Positions 26,864 to 33,505 of a stretch of 64,000 bases of DNA are shown here, in pieces. Each line of letters starts with the position of its first letter. Position 1 is the first letter of the stretch. Origin of the DNA: Microbacterium sp. ProA8. Its GTDB lineage: Bacteria; Actinomycetota; Actinomycetes; Actinomycetales; Microbacteriaceae. The notes beneath the pieces are model-generated. The model worked only from the letters and a program-made list of their open reading frames with translations, did not search any database and was not told the origin of the DNA. Position numbers and translations under genes: made by a program. The stretch covers positions 4,092,001-4,156,000 of the forward strand of contig NZ_CP157000.1 of the NCBI RefSeq assembly GCF_039905635.1. The letters are read 5' to 3'.

Positions 26864-27003
26864 GCGACTCGCCAAAAGGCGCGGCGCCTGCGGGCCCTTC
26901 TTGGCGACTCGCCAAAATCCATGGCCGGCGAACATCCTCGCGATCTGGACGACTCGCCAAAAAGTACCCCCGACGCGCAACGCTCTTGGCGACTCGCCAG
27001 AAA
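26864..27003. repeat. Four spaced copies of GCGACTCGCCAAAA
   Basis: Copies begin at 26864, 26904, 26949 (ACGACTCGCC) and 26989, spaced 40, 45 and 40 bases. The full form TTGGCGACTCGCCAA is a palindrome with a one-base centre. They fill most of the 299-base gap between the converging HAD and aldo/keto reductase genes; no gene was found there. Unlike CRISPR repeats they are short, few and loosely spaced. Function unknown. Confidence 0.8.
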
Positions 27004-27079
27004 CGCACCGCGAGGAGACCGGGCCTCCCGGCCGTGCGGGTGCGGCGGGCTTCCGCAGCGCCCGCCGCACCCCGTCCGG

Positions 27080-28108
27080 CTACGCCAGCTCGAGGCGCGC
27101 ACGCATCTCTGCGTCGAGCACGAGGTCGGCGGCGTCGAGGCGCGCGCGCACCTCGGGGTCGAGCACGAGGTCGGCGGCGGCCAGTGCCTCTTCGAGCTGC
27201 GCGACGGTCGAGATGCCGACCACCGGGATCACCGGCACGGCGCCGCCCAGCAGCCATGCGAGCGCGACCTGGTTCGGCGTCGCGCCGATCTCGGCGGCGA
27301 TGTCGTGCAGCACGCGGACGCGCTCGCGGTTGGACGCGTGGCGCATCGGCGCCCACATCGGCTTGTCGTCCCGCGTGAAGGCGCCCTGGTGCAGCGGCGA
27401 GTACGCCGTGATGGTCAGGGGCGGGCGACCCTCGACGCCCGCCGCGGCGACGTAGTCCAGCATGTCGGCCGACACGTCGTTCGTGCGCCCCGCGGCAGGG
27501 CTCGGGTAGACGTAGCTGTATCCCTGCTGCACGACGCCGTACGGGTCGACGCCCTGCCGCAGCGCCTCCTCGCGCGCTTCGACGAGGCGCCAGAGCGCGA
27601 CGTTCGAGATGCCCGAGATGCCGACGAGGCCCTCGCGCTGCAGCTGCCCGAAGGCGCCGACGGTCTCGGCGAGCGGGGTCTCGCGGTCGTCGACGTGCCC
27701 GTACAGCACGTCGATGCGGTCGATGCCGAGGTGCTGCAGGCTGAGACGCGCCTCGCGCGCGACGACCTCGGCCGACAGGCCCTGGAAGTTCGTAGGCTCG
27801 ACGTTCTGCAGCGGCAGCGCCGGGTCCTTCTTGGCTGCGCCGAGCTTCGTGGCGAGGCGCACTTCGCCGAGGCCGCCGCGCCGGCGGATCCACTCGCCGA
27901 GCACGTCCTCGCTGTCGCGGCCGTGGCCGCCGACCCAGGCGTTGTAGTTGTTCGCGGTGTCGACGAAGGTGCCGCCCGCGTCGGCGAAGCGGTCGAGGAT
28001 CTCGAGCGATGTCGCGGTGTCGGTGCGCGTGCCGAAGAACATGGTGCCCAGGCACAGGGTCGAGACCTCGAACGAGGTCGTCCCGTTGGAGATGGTGCGG
28101 TACTGCAT
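27080..28108 (-). CDS. Aldo/keto reductase
   Basis: A 342-residue (beta/alpha)8 aldo/keto reductase with the tetrad DTANNYN (Asp, Tyr), ATKLG (Lys) and YGHVDD (His). It should reduce a carbonyl with NADPH in the cytoplasm. ATG at 28108 has AAAGGG upstream; the frame to 28258 would cross the MocR gene. The C-terminus carries a tandem duplication: AADLVLDPEVRARLD is followed directly by AADLVLDAEMRARLE. It is divergent from the MocR-type regulator, which probably controls it. Confidence 0.9.
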   Translation of the reverse strand: MQYRTISNGTTSFEVSTLCLGTMFFGTRTDTATSLEILDRFADAGGTFVDTANNYNAWVGGHGRDSEDVLGEWIRRRGGLGEVRLATKLGAAKKDPALPLQNVEPTNFQGLSAEVVAREARLSLQHLGIDRIDVLYGHVDDRETPLAETVGAFGQLQREGLVGISGISNVALWRLVEAREEALRQGVDPYGVVQQGYSYVYPSPAAGRTNDVSADMLDYVAAAGVEGRPPLTITAYSPLHQGAFTRDDKPMWAPMRHASNRERVRVLHDIAAEIGATPNQVALAWLLGGAVPVIPVVGISTVAQLEEALAAADLVLDPEVRARLDAADLVLDAEMRARLELA

Positions 28109-28132
28109 GGCGTGCCCTTTCTGGGGTGGGAA

Positions 28133-28193
28133 GGAGTACTCCCATCGTGGAACCTGAACGGACTGGGAGTACGATCCGATTCCATGGTGGAAC
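28133..28193. promoter_or_regulatory. Operator region between aldo/keto reductase and MocR gene
   Basis: Three signals overlap here: a palindrome GGAGTACTCC (28133-28142); an inverted repeat GTACTCCCA (28136-28144) / TGGGAGTAC (28164-28172); and a direct repeat CCATCGTGGAAC (28142-28153) / CCATGGTGGAAC (28182-28193), 40 bases apart, the second covering the MocR start codon. MocR regulators often bind direct repeats. Confidence 0.55.
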
Positions 28194-29623
28194 TCCAGAC
28201 CAATCCCATCGCCTGGGACACCCTGCTCGATCTCTCGGCACACGACGGCCCGCGTCATGTGCGCCTCGAACTGGCGGTGAGGGATGCCGTCGCCACCGGC
28301 CGCCTGCCCTCCGGCGCCGTCCTCCCCCCGAGCCGGCTGCTCGCGGCGTCACTGGGTGTCTCCCGCTGGGTCGTGACCGAGGTGTACGGGCGGCTCACCG
28401 CCGAGGGGATCCTCGAGGCGAGGACCGGGTCGGGCACGCGGGTCGCTGCGCGCGGGGGCGTCTCAGCCGCACGTCCGGCGCCCGCACCGGTGGCGGCGCA
28501 GCGGCGACCGCGGTTCGACCTCGCGCCGGGCGTCCCCGACCTGCGGCACGCGCCGCGCGCCCTGTGGCTGCGGGCGATGACCGAGGTGCTGGCCGAGACC
28601 CCCGACGCCGAGCTGTTCCGGCTCGACGGCGATGTGCCGGCGGCGCGGGTGGTGCTGGCCTCCTACCTGTCGCGCGCACGATTCGCGAGAGCGGATGCCG
28701 ACGCCGTCGTGGTCACGCACGGCGCCGCCGACGGCATGCGGCGGGTGGCCCGCGTGCTGCGCGAGCACGGGCACACGGAGATCCTCGTGGAAGACCCGTC
28801 GTGGCAGCGCATGCGCCAGGTGGCCGCGGCGGAGGGTCTCACGTCGGTGCCCGTCCCGGTCGACGCGCACGGGGTGGACGTCGACGCGCTGGCCACGGCA
28901 TCCGTCCGCACCGGCGCGCGCGCCGCGCTCGTGACACCCGCGCACCAGTTCCCGGTCGGCGTGGCGCTGACAGCCGAACGGCGCGATCGCCTGATCGCCT
29001 GGGCCCGCAGGTGCGACGGGGTCGTGATCGAAGACGACTACGACGCCGAGTTCCGCTACGACCGCCGGCCGATCGGAGCGCTGCAGGCGATGGCACCCGA
29101 CCGGGTCGTGCTCGCGGGCAGCCTCAGCAAGACCGCGACGCCGGCCCTCGGCCTCGGCTGGCTGGTGCTGCCGCCCTGGCTGCGGGACGGCGTGCGGGAT
29201 GCGGGGGCCTCGGCGCCCTCGACGATCGACCAGCTCGCACTCGCCCGCTTCCTCGCCGCCGGCGGCCTCGACCGCCACCTGCGGGCCGCCCGCACGCGCT
29301 ATCGCCGCCGCCGCGAGGCCTTGCTCGCAGCGCTCGAACGCGCGCTGCCCGAGTGCCGCGTGTCGGGGATCGCCGCGGGGCTCCACGTCGTGCTCGACCT
29401 CCCTGCGGGCGTCCGCGCGGCGGACGTGGTGCGCTTCGGCGCGGCCCGTGACGTCGCACTAACCGACATCCGCCGCTATCGCGTGTCGCCCGACGCGCCT
29501 GCCCCCGAGCAGCTCGTGCTCGGCTACGGCGACCTCGCCGATCCACTCGTCGAGGAAGCCGTGAGTACCCTCGCCGCCGCGGTCCGCGAGGCCGCTGCGC
29601 CCGGGGTCGGCGGCTCCCGATAG
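28184..29623 (+). CDS. MocR/PdxR-type GntR regulator with aminotransferase domain
   Basis: A 479-residue fusion. Residues about 15-85 are a GntR winged helix (AVATGRLPSGAVLPPSRLLA, then LGVSRWVVTEVYGRLTAEGI). The rest is a fold-type I aminotransferase-like domain with EDDYDAEFRYDRRP and the PLP lysine in LAGSLSKTATPALGLGWLV. Such proteins sense PLP or an amino compound and regulate vitamin B6, GABA or transport genes; no B6 gene is adjacent. It is divergent from the aldo/keto reductase. It may be leaderless, since an operator-like repeat covers the ATG. Confidence 0.92.
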   Translation: MVELQTNPIAWDTLLDLSAHDGPRHVRLELAVRDAVATGRLPSGAVLPPSRLLAASLGVSRWVVTEVYGRLTAEGILEARTGSGTRVAARGGVSAARPAPAPVAAQRRPRFDLAPGVPDLRHAPRALWLRAMTEVLAETPDAELFRLDGDVPAARVVLASYLSRARFARADADAVVVTHGAADGMRRVARVLREHGHTEILVEDPSWQRMRQVAAAEGLTSVPVPVDAHGVDVDALATASVRTGARAALVTPAHQFPVGVALTAERRDRLIAWARRCDGVVIEDDYDAEFRYDRRPIGALQAMAPDRVVLAGSLSKTATPALGLGWLVLPPWLRDGVRDAGASAPSTIDQLALARFLAAGGLDRHLRAARTRYRRRREALLAALERALPECRVSGIAAGLHVVLDLPAGVRAADVVRFGAARDVALTDIRRYRVSPDAPAPEQLVLGYGDLADPLVEEAVSTLAAAVREAAAPGVGGSR

Positions 29624-29632
29624 GGTCGCGGC

Positions 29633-30205
29633 ATGGGCGTGCTCGACGACGGTGAGAAAGTGGAGGCCACGGATGCCGCCGCCTGGCGGGCCTGGCTCGA
29701 GGCGAACCATCGCACCTCGAAGGGTGCATGGCTGGTGAGGCCCCGCCCGGGGTCGGGGCTCGAGCTGGTCGGCTACGAGGAGGCGATCCAGCAGGCGCTG
29801 TGCTTCGGCTGGATCGACGGTCCGGTCCGCACGTTCGACGAGCAGCGCGGCGGACTCTGGTTCGCTCCGCGGCGGCCGTCGAGCGGCTGGGCGGCGACGA
29901 ACAAGGCGCGGGTCGCGCAGCTCGAGGCCGAGGGGCTGCTCACGGAAGCCGGCATCCGTGCCATCGAACTGGCGAAGCAGAACGGGTCGTGGACGGTGCT
30001 CGACAACGCCGAGGCGCTGCGCGAGCCCGACGACCTCGCCGCTGCACTCGACGCGGTCCCCGCCGCGCGCCGCACCTGGGACGCGTTCCCGCCCTCGACC
30101 CGCAAGATCGGCATCGCGAGCGTCGACTCCGCCCGGCGGCCCGAGACGCGGGCCGCTCGCATCGCGAAAGTCGTCGCGGACACCGCGGAGGGGAAGCGGC
30201 CGTGA
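29633..30205 (+). CDS. YdeI/OmpD-associated family protein
   Basis: A 190-residue protein with the YdeI pattern: WLEANHRTSKGAWLV, YEEAIQQALCFGWIDGPVRT, FAPRRPSSGWAATNKARV and the C-terminal TWDAFPPSTRK. The family is linked to bacteriocin or peptide tolerance in some bacteria, but the biochemical role is unknown. TAGGGT at 29621-29626 lies 6 bases before the ATG, overlapping the end of the MocR gene. The next small gene overlaps its stop. Confidence 0.85.
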   Translation: MGVLDDGEKVEATDAAAWRAWLEANHRTSKGAWLVRPRPGSGLELVGYEEAIQQALCFGWIDGPVRTFDEQRGGLWFAPRRPSSGWAATNKARVAQLEAEGLLTEAGIRAIELAKQNGSWTVLDNAEALREPDDLAAALDAVPAARRTWDAFPPSTRKIGIASVDSARRPETRAARIAKVVADTAEGKRP

Positions 30206-30348
30206 TCTCACCGACCGAGCAGACGCTGCTCCTGGTGGTCACGGCGCTCATCACGCTGACCACGCTCATCGTCGTGGTCTGGCAGCTGTGGCGCGGCCGC
30301 GGCCGGCGCGGCGGCGGCGGCGACGGCGACGGCGTCGGCGACGACTGA
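30202..30348 (+). CDS. Small single-pass membrane protein (48 aa)
   Basis: The GTG at 30202 overlaps the upstream stop (GTGA). The product has one strong helix, TLLLVVTALITLTTLIVVVW, then a basic stretch RGRGRR and a Gly/Asp tail, predicting an outside N-terminus and cytoplasmic tail. Overlap with the YdeI-like gene suggests it is translated. No family recognised. Confidence 0.6.
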   Translation: MISPTEQTLLLVVTALITLTTLIVVVWQLWRGRGRRGGGGDGDGVGDD

Positions 30349-30356
30349 TCAGGCGA

Positions 30357-31244
30357 TCAGCGCGCGACCTCCGCCTCGGCGTCGAGCCAGCCCAGCTTGT
30401 CGGGATTGGCGATGGAGTAGATCTGCGTGATCCGCCCGTCGGCCACCGTCAGGCTCACGACTCCGGTCAGCTGACCGTCGAGCTCCACCCGGATCCCCGG
30501 CTGGCCGTTCACCCACGTCGCCGACGCGACGAGCGTGCCCTCGAGCTTCGACATGCCGCCGATGAGGTAGCGGGCGAGGCGCTCGGCGCCGACGATCGGC
30601 CGGCGCGCGGCGCCCTTCACCTTGCCGCCGCCGTCCGCCACCGACACGACGTCGGGCGCGAGCACGTCCATCAGCCCCTGCAGGTCGCCGGTGTTGAGCG
30701 CCGCGACGAGGCGCTCGACGGCCTCCTCGTGCTCCGACGGCACCACCCGCACCCGCGGGCGCCGGGCCGCAACGTGGTCCTTCGCCCGGTGGGCGATCTG
30801 GCGCACCGCCGCAGGGGTCTTGCCCACGGCATCCGCGATCTCGTCGTACGGCACGTCGAAGACCTCGCGCAGCACGAAGACCGCGCGCTCGGCGGGGCCG
30901 AGCGTCTCGAGCACCGTGAGCATCGCGATCGAGAGGTTCTCGGCGAGCTCGACGTCCTCGGCGACGTCGGGGCTCGTCAGCAGCGGCTCGGGGAGCCACT
31001 CCCCCACGTAGTCCTCGCGACGTCGCGACACCGTGCGCAGGTGGTTGAGCGCCTGACGCGTCACGACGCGCACGAGGTACGCGCGCGGCTCCTGCACGGT
31101 GTCGCGGTCGACGGCCGCCCAGCGCAGCCACGACTCCTGCAGCACGTCCTCGGCGTCGGCGGCCGAGCCGAGCATCTCGTACGCGACCGTGAACAGCAGA
31201 TTCCGGTGTGCGACGAACGGGTCGTCGACGTCGTCGGCGCTCAT
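30357..31244 (-). CDS. ECF41-type RNA polymerase sigma factor (SigJ-like)
   Basis: A 295-residue sigma factor: region 2 (LLFTVAYEMLGSAADAEDVL), region 4 (LGPAERAVFVLREVFDVPYD, IADAVGKTPAAVRQIAHRAK) and a C-terminal SnoaL-like extension of about 120 residues. In the ECF41 group this extension replaces an anti-sigma factor, and the gene sits beside a carboxymuconolactone decarboxylase, oxidoreductase or epimerase gene. Here the decarboxylase gene is immediately upstream with a 10-base gap. A promoter matching the ECF41 motif lies before that gene, so the sigma factor probably drives its own operon. Confidence 0.92.
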   Translation of the reverse strand: MSADDVDDPFVAHRNLLFTVAYEMLGSAADAEDVLQESWLRWAAVDRDTVQEPRAYLVRVVTRQALNHLRTVSRRREDYVGEWLPEPLLTSPDVAEDVELAENLSIAMLTVLETLGPAERAVFVLREVFDVPYDEIADAVGKTPAAVRQIAHRAKDHVAARRPRVRVVPSEHEEAVERLVAALNTGDLQGLMDVLAPDVVSVADGGGKVKGAARRPIVGAERLARYLIGGMSKLEGTLVASATWVNGQPGIRVELDGQLTGVVSLTVADGRITQIYSIANPDKLGWLDAEAEVAR

Positions 31245-31254
31245 GTCGGCGAGC

Positions 31255-31845
31255 CTACGCGCGGGCGGCGACGGCGGGCCGCTCGGCCAGCGGCGGCAGT
31301 CCGCACGAGTCGGCGAACTGCTCGGAACGGATGCCGAGCGCCACGTTCATGCGGGCCGACATGTTCATGAAGGCGACGCGGGCCGCAAGTTCGATGAGGC
31401 CCGCCTCGCCGAGCTGCTGCCGCAGCGCGTCCGACAGCTCGTCGGTCACGGCCGGCGGCGTCTGACTCGCCGCCTCGGCGTACTCCATGACCTGACGCTC
31501 GAGCGGCGTGAACACCGTCGATTCCCGCCAGCGCGGCACCTCGCGGACCTTGGCGCCGTCGACGCCGCGATTGCGCGACATGAAGTAGTTGAAGTCGAGG
31601 CAGAAGCTGCAGCCGATGGTCGCGGCCGCCGCCATCGCGGCGTAGGTCGACAGGTTCGGATCGAGCTCGTGCCAGTGCTCGACCTTCTGCCCGATGCCCA
31701 TCGAGTCCTTCATGACGGCCTTGTGGTGCCACAGCACGCCGACGGAGTCGGGCACGCGACCGATCATCTTCTTGGCCGCCGCCTTGACCAGGGCGCCGTA
31801 GACGCCGGTGACCTCGGTCGCGGGGATGCGGGTCGTCTCAGTCAT
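31255..31845 (-). CDS. Carboxymuconolactone decarboxylase/AhpD-like protein
   Basis: A 196-residue protein of the CMD family. The CxxC of the AhpD-like type appears in TIGCSFCLDFNYF. Such proteins act as alkylhydroperoxidase-like thiol enzymes more often than as true decarboxylases. The ATG at 31845 is preceded by GGAGG. It is the first gene of an operon with the ECF41 sigma factor, the classic conserved pairing, and its promoter (31887-31913) fits that sigma factor. Confidence 0.9.
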   Translation of the reverse strand: MTETTRIPATEVTGVYGALVKAAAKKMIGRVPDSVGVLWHHKAVMKDSMGIGQKVEHWHELDPNLSTYAAMAAAATIGCSFCLDFNYFMSRNRGVDGAKVREVPRWRESTVFTPLERQVMEYAEAASQTPPAVTDELSDALRQQLGEAGLIELAARVAFMNMSARMNVALGIRSEQFADSCGLPPLAERPAVAARA

Positions 31846-31886
31846 GTCTTTCCTCCGTGTCGTCGGATCGAGTCCTTCGACATGGA

Positions 31887-31913
31887 GACACCGGCCGGCG
31901 CCGGCGTGTGACA
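31887..31913 (-). promoter_or_regulatory. ECF41-type promoter
   Basis: On the minus strand TGTCACA (31913-31907) is followed after exactly 16 bases by TGTC (31890-31887). The published ECF41 motif is TGTCACA-N16-CGTC, so the -35 is identical and the -10 differs at one base. It lies 42 bases before the ATG of the decarboxylase/sigma operon. Confidence 0.8.
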
Positions 31914-31928
31914 TCCCGGCGGCAAGAA

Positions 31929-32507
31929 CTACTGCGGTTCGAGTCCGAGGTCGTCGAGGTCGATCGCGGCCAGCCACTGCAGGCCCTCGGCCTCGACGGC
32001 CGCCTGGGCGCCGGTCTTGCGGTCGACGATGACGGCGACGGCGACGGGCTCCGCGCCCTCGCGGCGCAGCGCCTCGACGGCCTTGAGCGCGGACTGACCT
32101 GTGGTCGAGGTGTCTTCGAGCACGACGACGCGCTTGCCCGCGACATCCGCCCCCTCCACCTGGCGTCCGCGGCCGTGGTCCTTGGGCTCCTTGCGCACCA
32201 CGAACGCGTCGAGCGGCATGTGCGTGCGCGCGGACTCGTGCATCACGGCGTTCGCGATGGGGTCGGCGCCGAGCGTGAGCCCGCCGACCGCGACGATGCC
32301 GTCGACGTCGCGGATGAGGTCGAGCATGATGCGCCCGATCGACGGCGCCGCACGGTGGTCGAGGGTGAGCTTGCGCATGTCGACGTAGTACGTCGCCTTC
32401 TTGCCGCTCGAGAGCGTGAAGTCGCCGTGGAACACCGCCTCGTCCTGGATGAGGGCGATCAGGTACTGGCGATCGGCTTCGAGCGCAGGCGTGGAGGCGA
32501 CGGTCAT
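31929..32507 (-). CDS. pyrE: Orotate phosphoribosyltransferase
   Basis: A 192-residue OPRTase. It joins orotate and PRPP to give OMP in pyrimidine synthesis. Seen: YYVDMRKLTL near the N-terminus, the flexible-loop region RKEPKDHGRGRQVEG, and the PRPP loop VVVLEDTSTTGQSAL. The length is normal. The ATG lies 7 bases after TAGACT (32520-32515, minus strand), a leaderless start. No other pyr genes are nearby, as is common in Microbacteriaceae. Confidence 0.95.
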   Translation of the reverse strand: MTVASTPALEADRQYLIALIQDEAVFHGDFTLSSGKKATYYVDMRKLTLDHRAAPSIGRIMLDLIRDVDGIVAVGGLTLGADPIANAVMHESARTHMPLDAFVVRKEPKDHGRGRQVEGADVAGKRVVVLEDTSTTGQSALKAVEALRREGAEPVAVAVIVDRKTGAQAAVEAEGLQWLAAIDLDDLGLEPQ

Positions 32508-32537
32508 GGCAATGAGTCTACGGATGCCGCGGGCCGG

Positions 32538-33383
32538 TCACCCGGGCAGAGCCCGGCCCGTGAGCGCAGCGATGCCTCGCGCCTCGGCGGCCGGCAGGAC
32601 GGCGTCGCGCCGCGCGTCGGGCCCGGTCGCGCCGGGAGGGAGGAGCGCTGCGACCGCCCGTGTCACCGCCGGGTCGCCGGCGACCGCGGCGAGCGCAGCG
32701 GTGCGGCCGAGCGCCAGGTTCGCGGCTGCCGCCGTGCCGGCGTCGACGGAGGTCGCGAGGCGCTCGAGCGACGGCGCGGCGGCGCCGATCACCCCGGCGC
32801 CGAGAAGGCTCTGCAGCACGTCGCGGTTCCCGAGGTCGGCGGCGTCGGCGTCGGCGGGGGCGGTGCGCACGAGCGCCACCGGCTCCGCTTCGACGGTCTC
32901 GCCGCGGCGCGCGGCGAACCGCGCGGTCACCACGTACCGGCCGGGGGCGGGGAACAGCGGCACGCTGCCCGAGGCCAGCAGCGGCACCGCTGAGACGAGG
33001 CGCTCACCTGCGGCGAGATCGACCGAGCGCGGCGCGGAGTCCACCGGCCACGGCCACGTCGCTCGCAGCGGCGGACGGCCCGGCGCGGCGACGTCGATCT
33101 CGAGGTCGCCTTCGACGAGGTTCAACCGGGCGCTGACCGTCGCCGCCCCCCGCGCGATGAGCTCCACGTCCGCGAAGGCGATGCGATCGAGCGGAACGGT
33201 CCACGCGCCCGCTGCACTCGCCGGCGAGTCGCTGCCCCGCGCGACCCCGGGCGCGTCCCCGGGAGCTGGCCCACGTGCGGGGTCGGCGGCGGGCGCGTCC
33301 CCGGGAGCCGCGCCGCGCACGGGCTCAGCCGCGGCCGGCCGGAGCCGGAGCTCCAACCCACCGCCGTCCGTGAGAGGTGTCAC
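32538..33383 (-). CDS. Unrecognised protein, partner of the metalloprotease-like gene
   Basis: A 281-residue protein with no recognised family. Residues about 15-55 are a Pro/Ala/Gly/Asp-rich linker containing a repeated ARGPAPGDAPG-like unit. The middle looks beta-rich (LDRIAFADVELIARGAATVS, FPAPGRYVVTARFAARRGE), and the last 80 residues are Ala-rich helices. No signal peptide or membrane segment is seen. GTG start with AAGGA upstream. It lies downstream of the 768-residue metalloprotease-like gene on the same strand, and both end in similar Ala-rich helical regions, so a shared process is likely. Function unknown. Confidence 0.65.
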   Translation of the reverse strand: MTPLTDGGGLELRLRPAAAEPVRGAAPGDAPAADPARGPAPGDAPGVARGSDSPASAAGAWTVPLDRIAFADVELIARGAATVSARLNLVEGDLEIDVAAPGRPPLRATWPWPVDSAPRSVDLAAGERLVSAVPLLASGSVPLFPAPGRYVVTARFAARRGETVEAEPVALVRTAPADADAADLGNRDVLQSLLGAGVIGAAAPSLERLATSVDAGTAAAANLALGRTAALAAVAGDPAVTRAVAALLPPGATGPDARRDAVLPAAEARGIAALTGRALPG

Positions 33384-33420
33384 GGCTCGATCCTTCCCCT
33401 GGGCGGGCTTCGTGTCACCC

Positions 33421-33483
33421 TCCGCAGGAGAAACCGCCCTCCACAGAAACGGTCAAACCTCCTGCGGAAGGCGATTTCTCCTG
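33421..33483. terminator. Alternative hairpins between the two unassigned genes
   Basis: TCCGCAGGAG (33421-33430) can pair perfectly with CTCCTGCGGA (33459-33468). Alternatively CAGGAGAAACCGCC (33425-33438) can pair with GGCGATTTCTCCTG (33470-33483) with one mismatch. The two stems share bases and exclude each other, as in an attenuator or a weak terminator. Confidence 0.5.
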
Positions 33484-33505
33484 TCGAGTCGCCGCGACCC
33501 CCGGC

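Noticed and set aside
26864..27003. CRISPR array
   Set aside because: Repeats are only about 14 bases, partly degenerate and four in number, and no cas gene is present.
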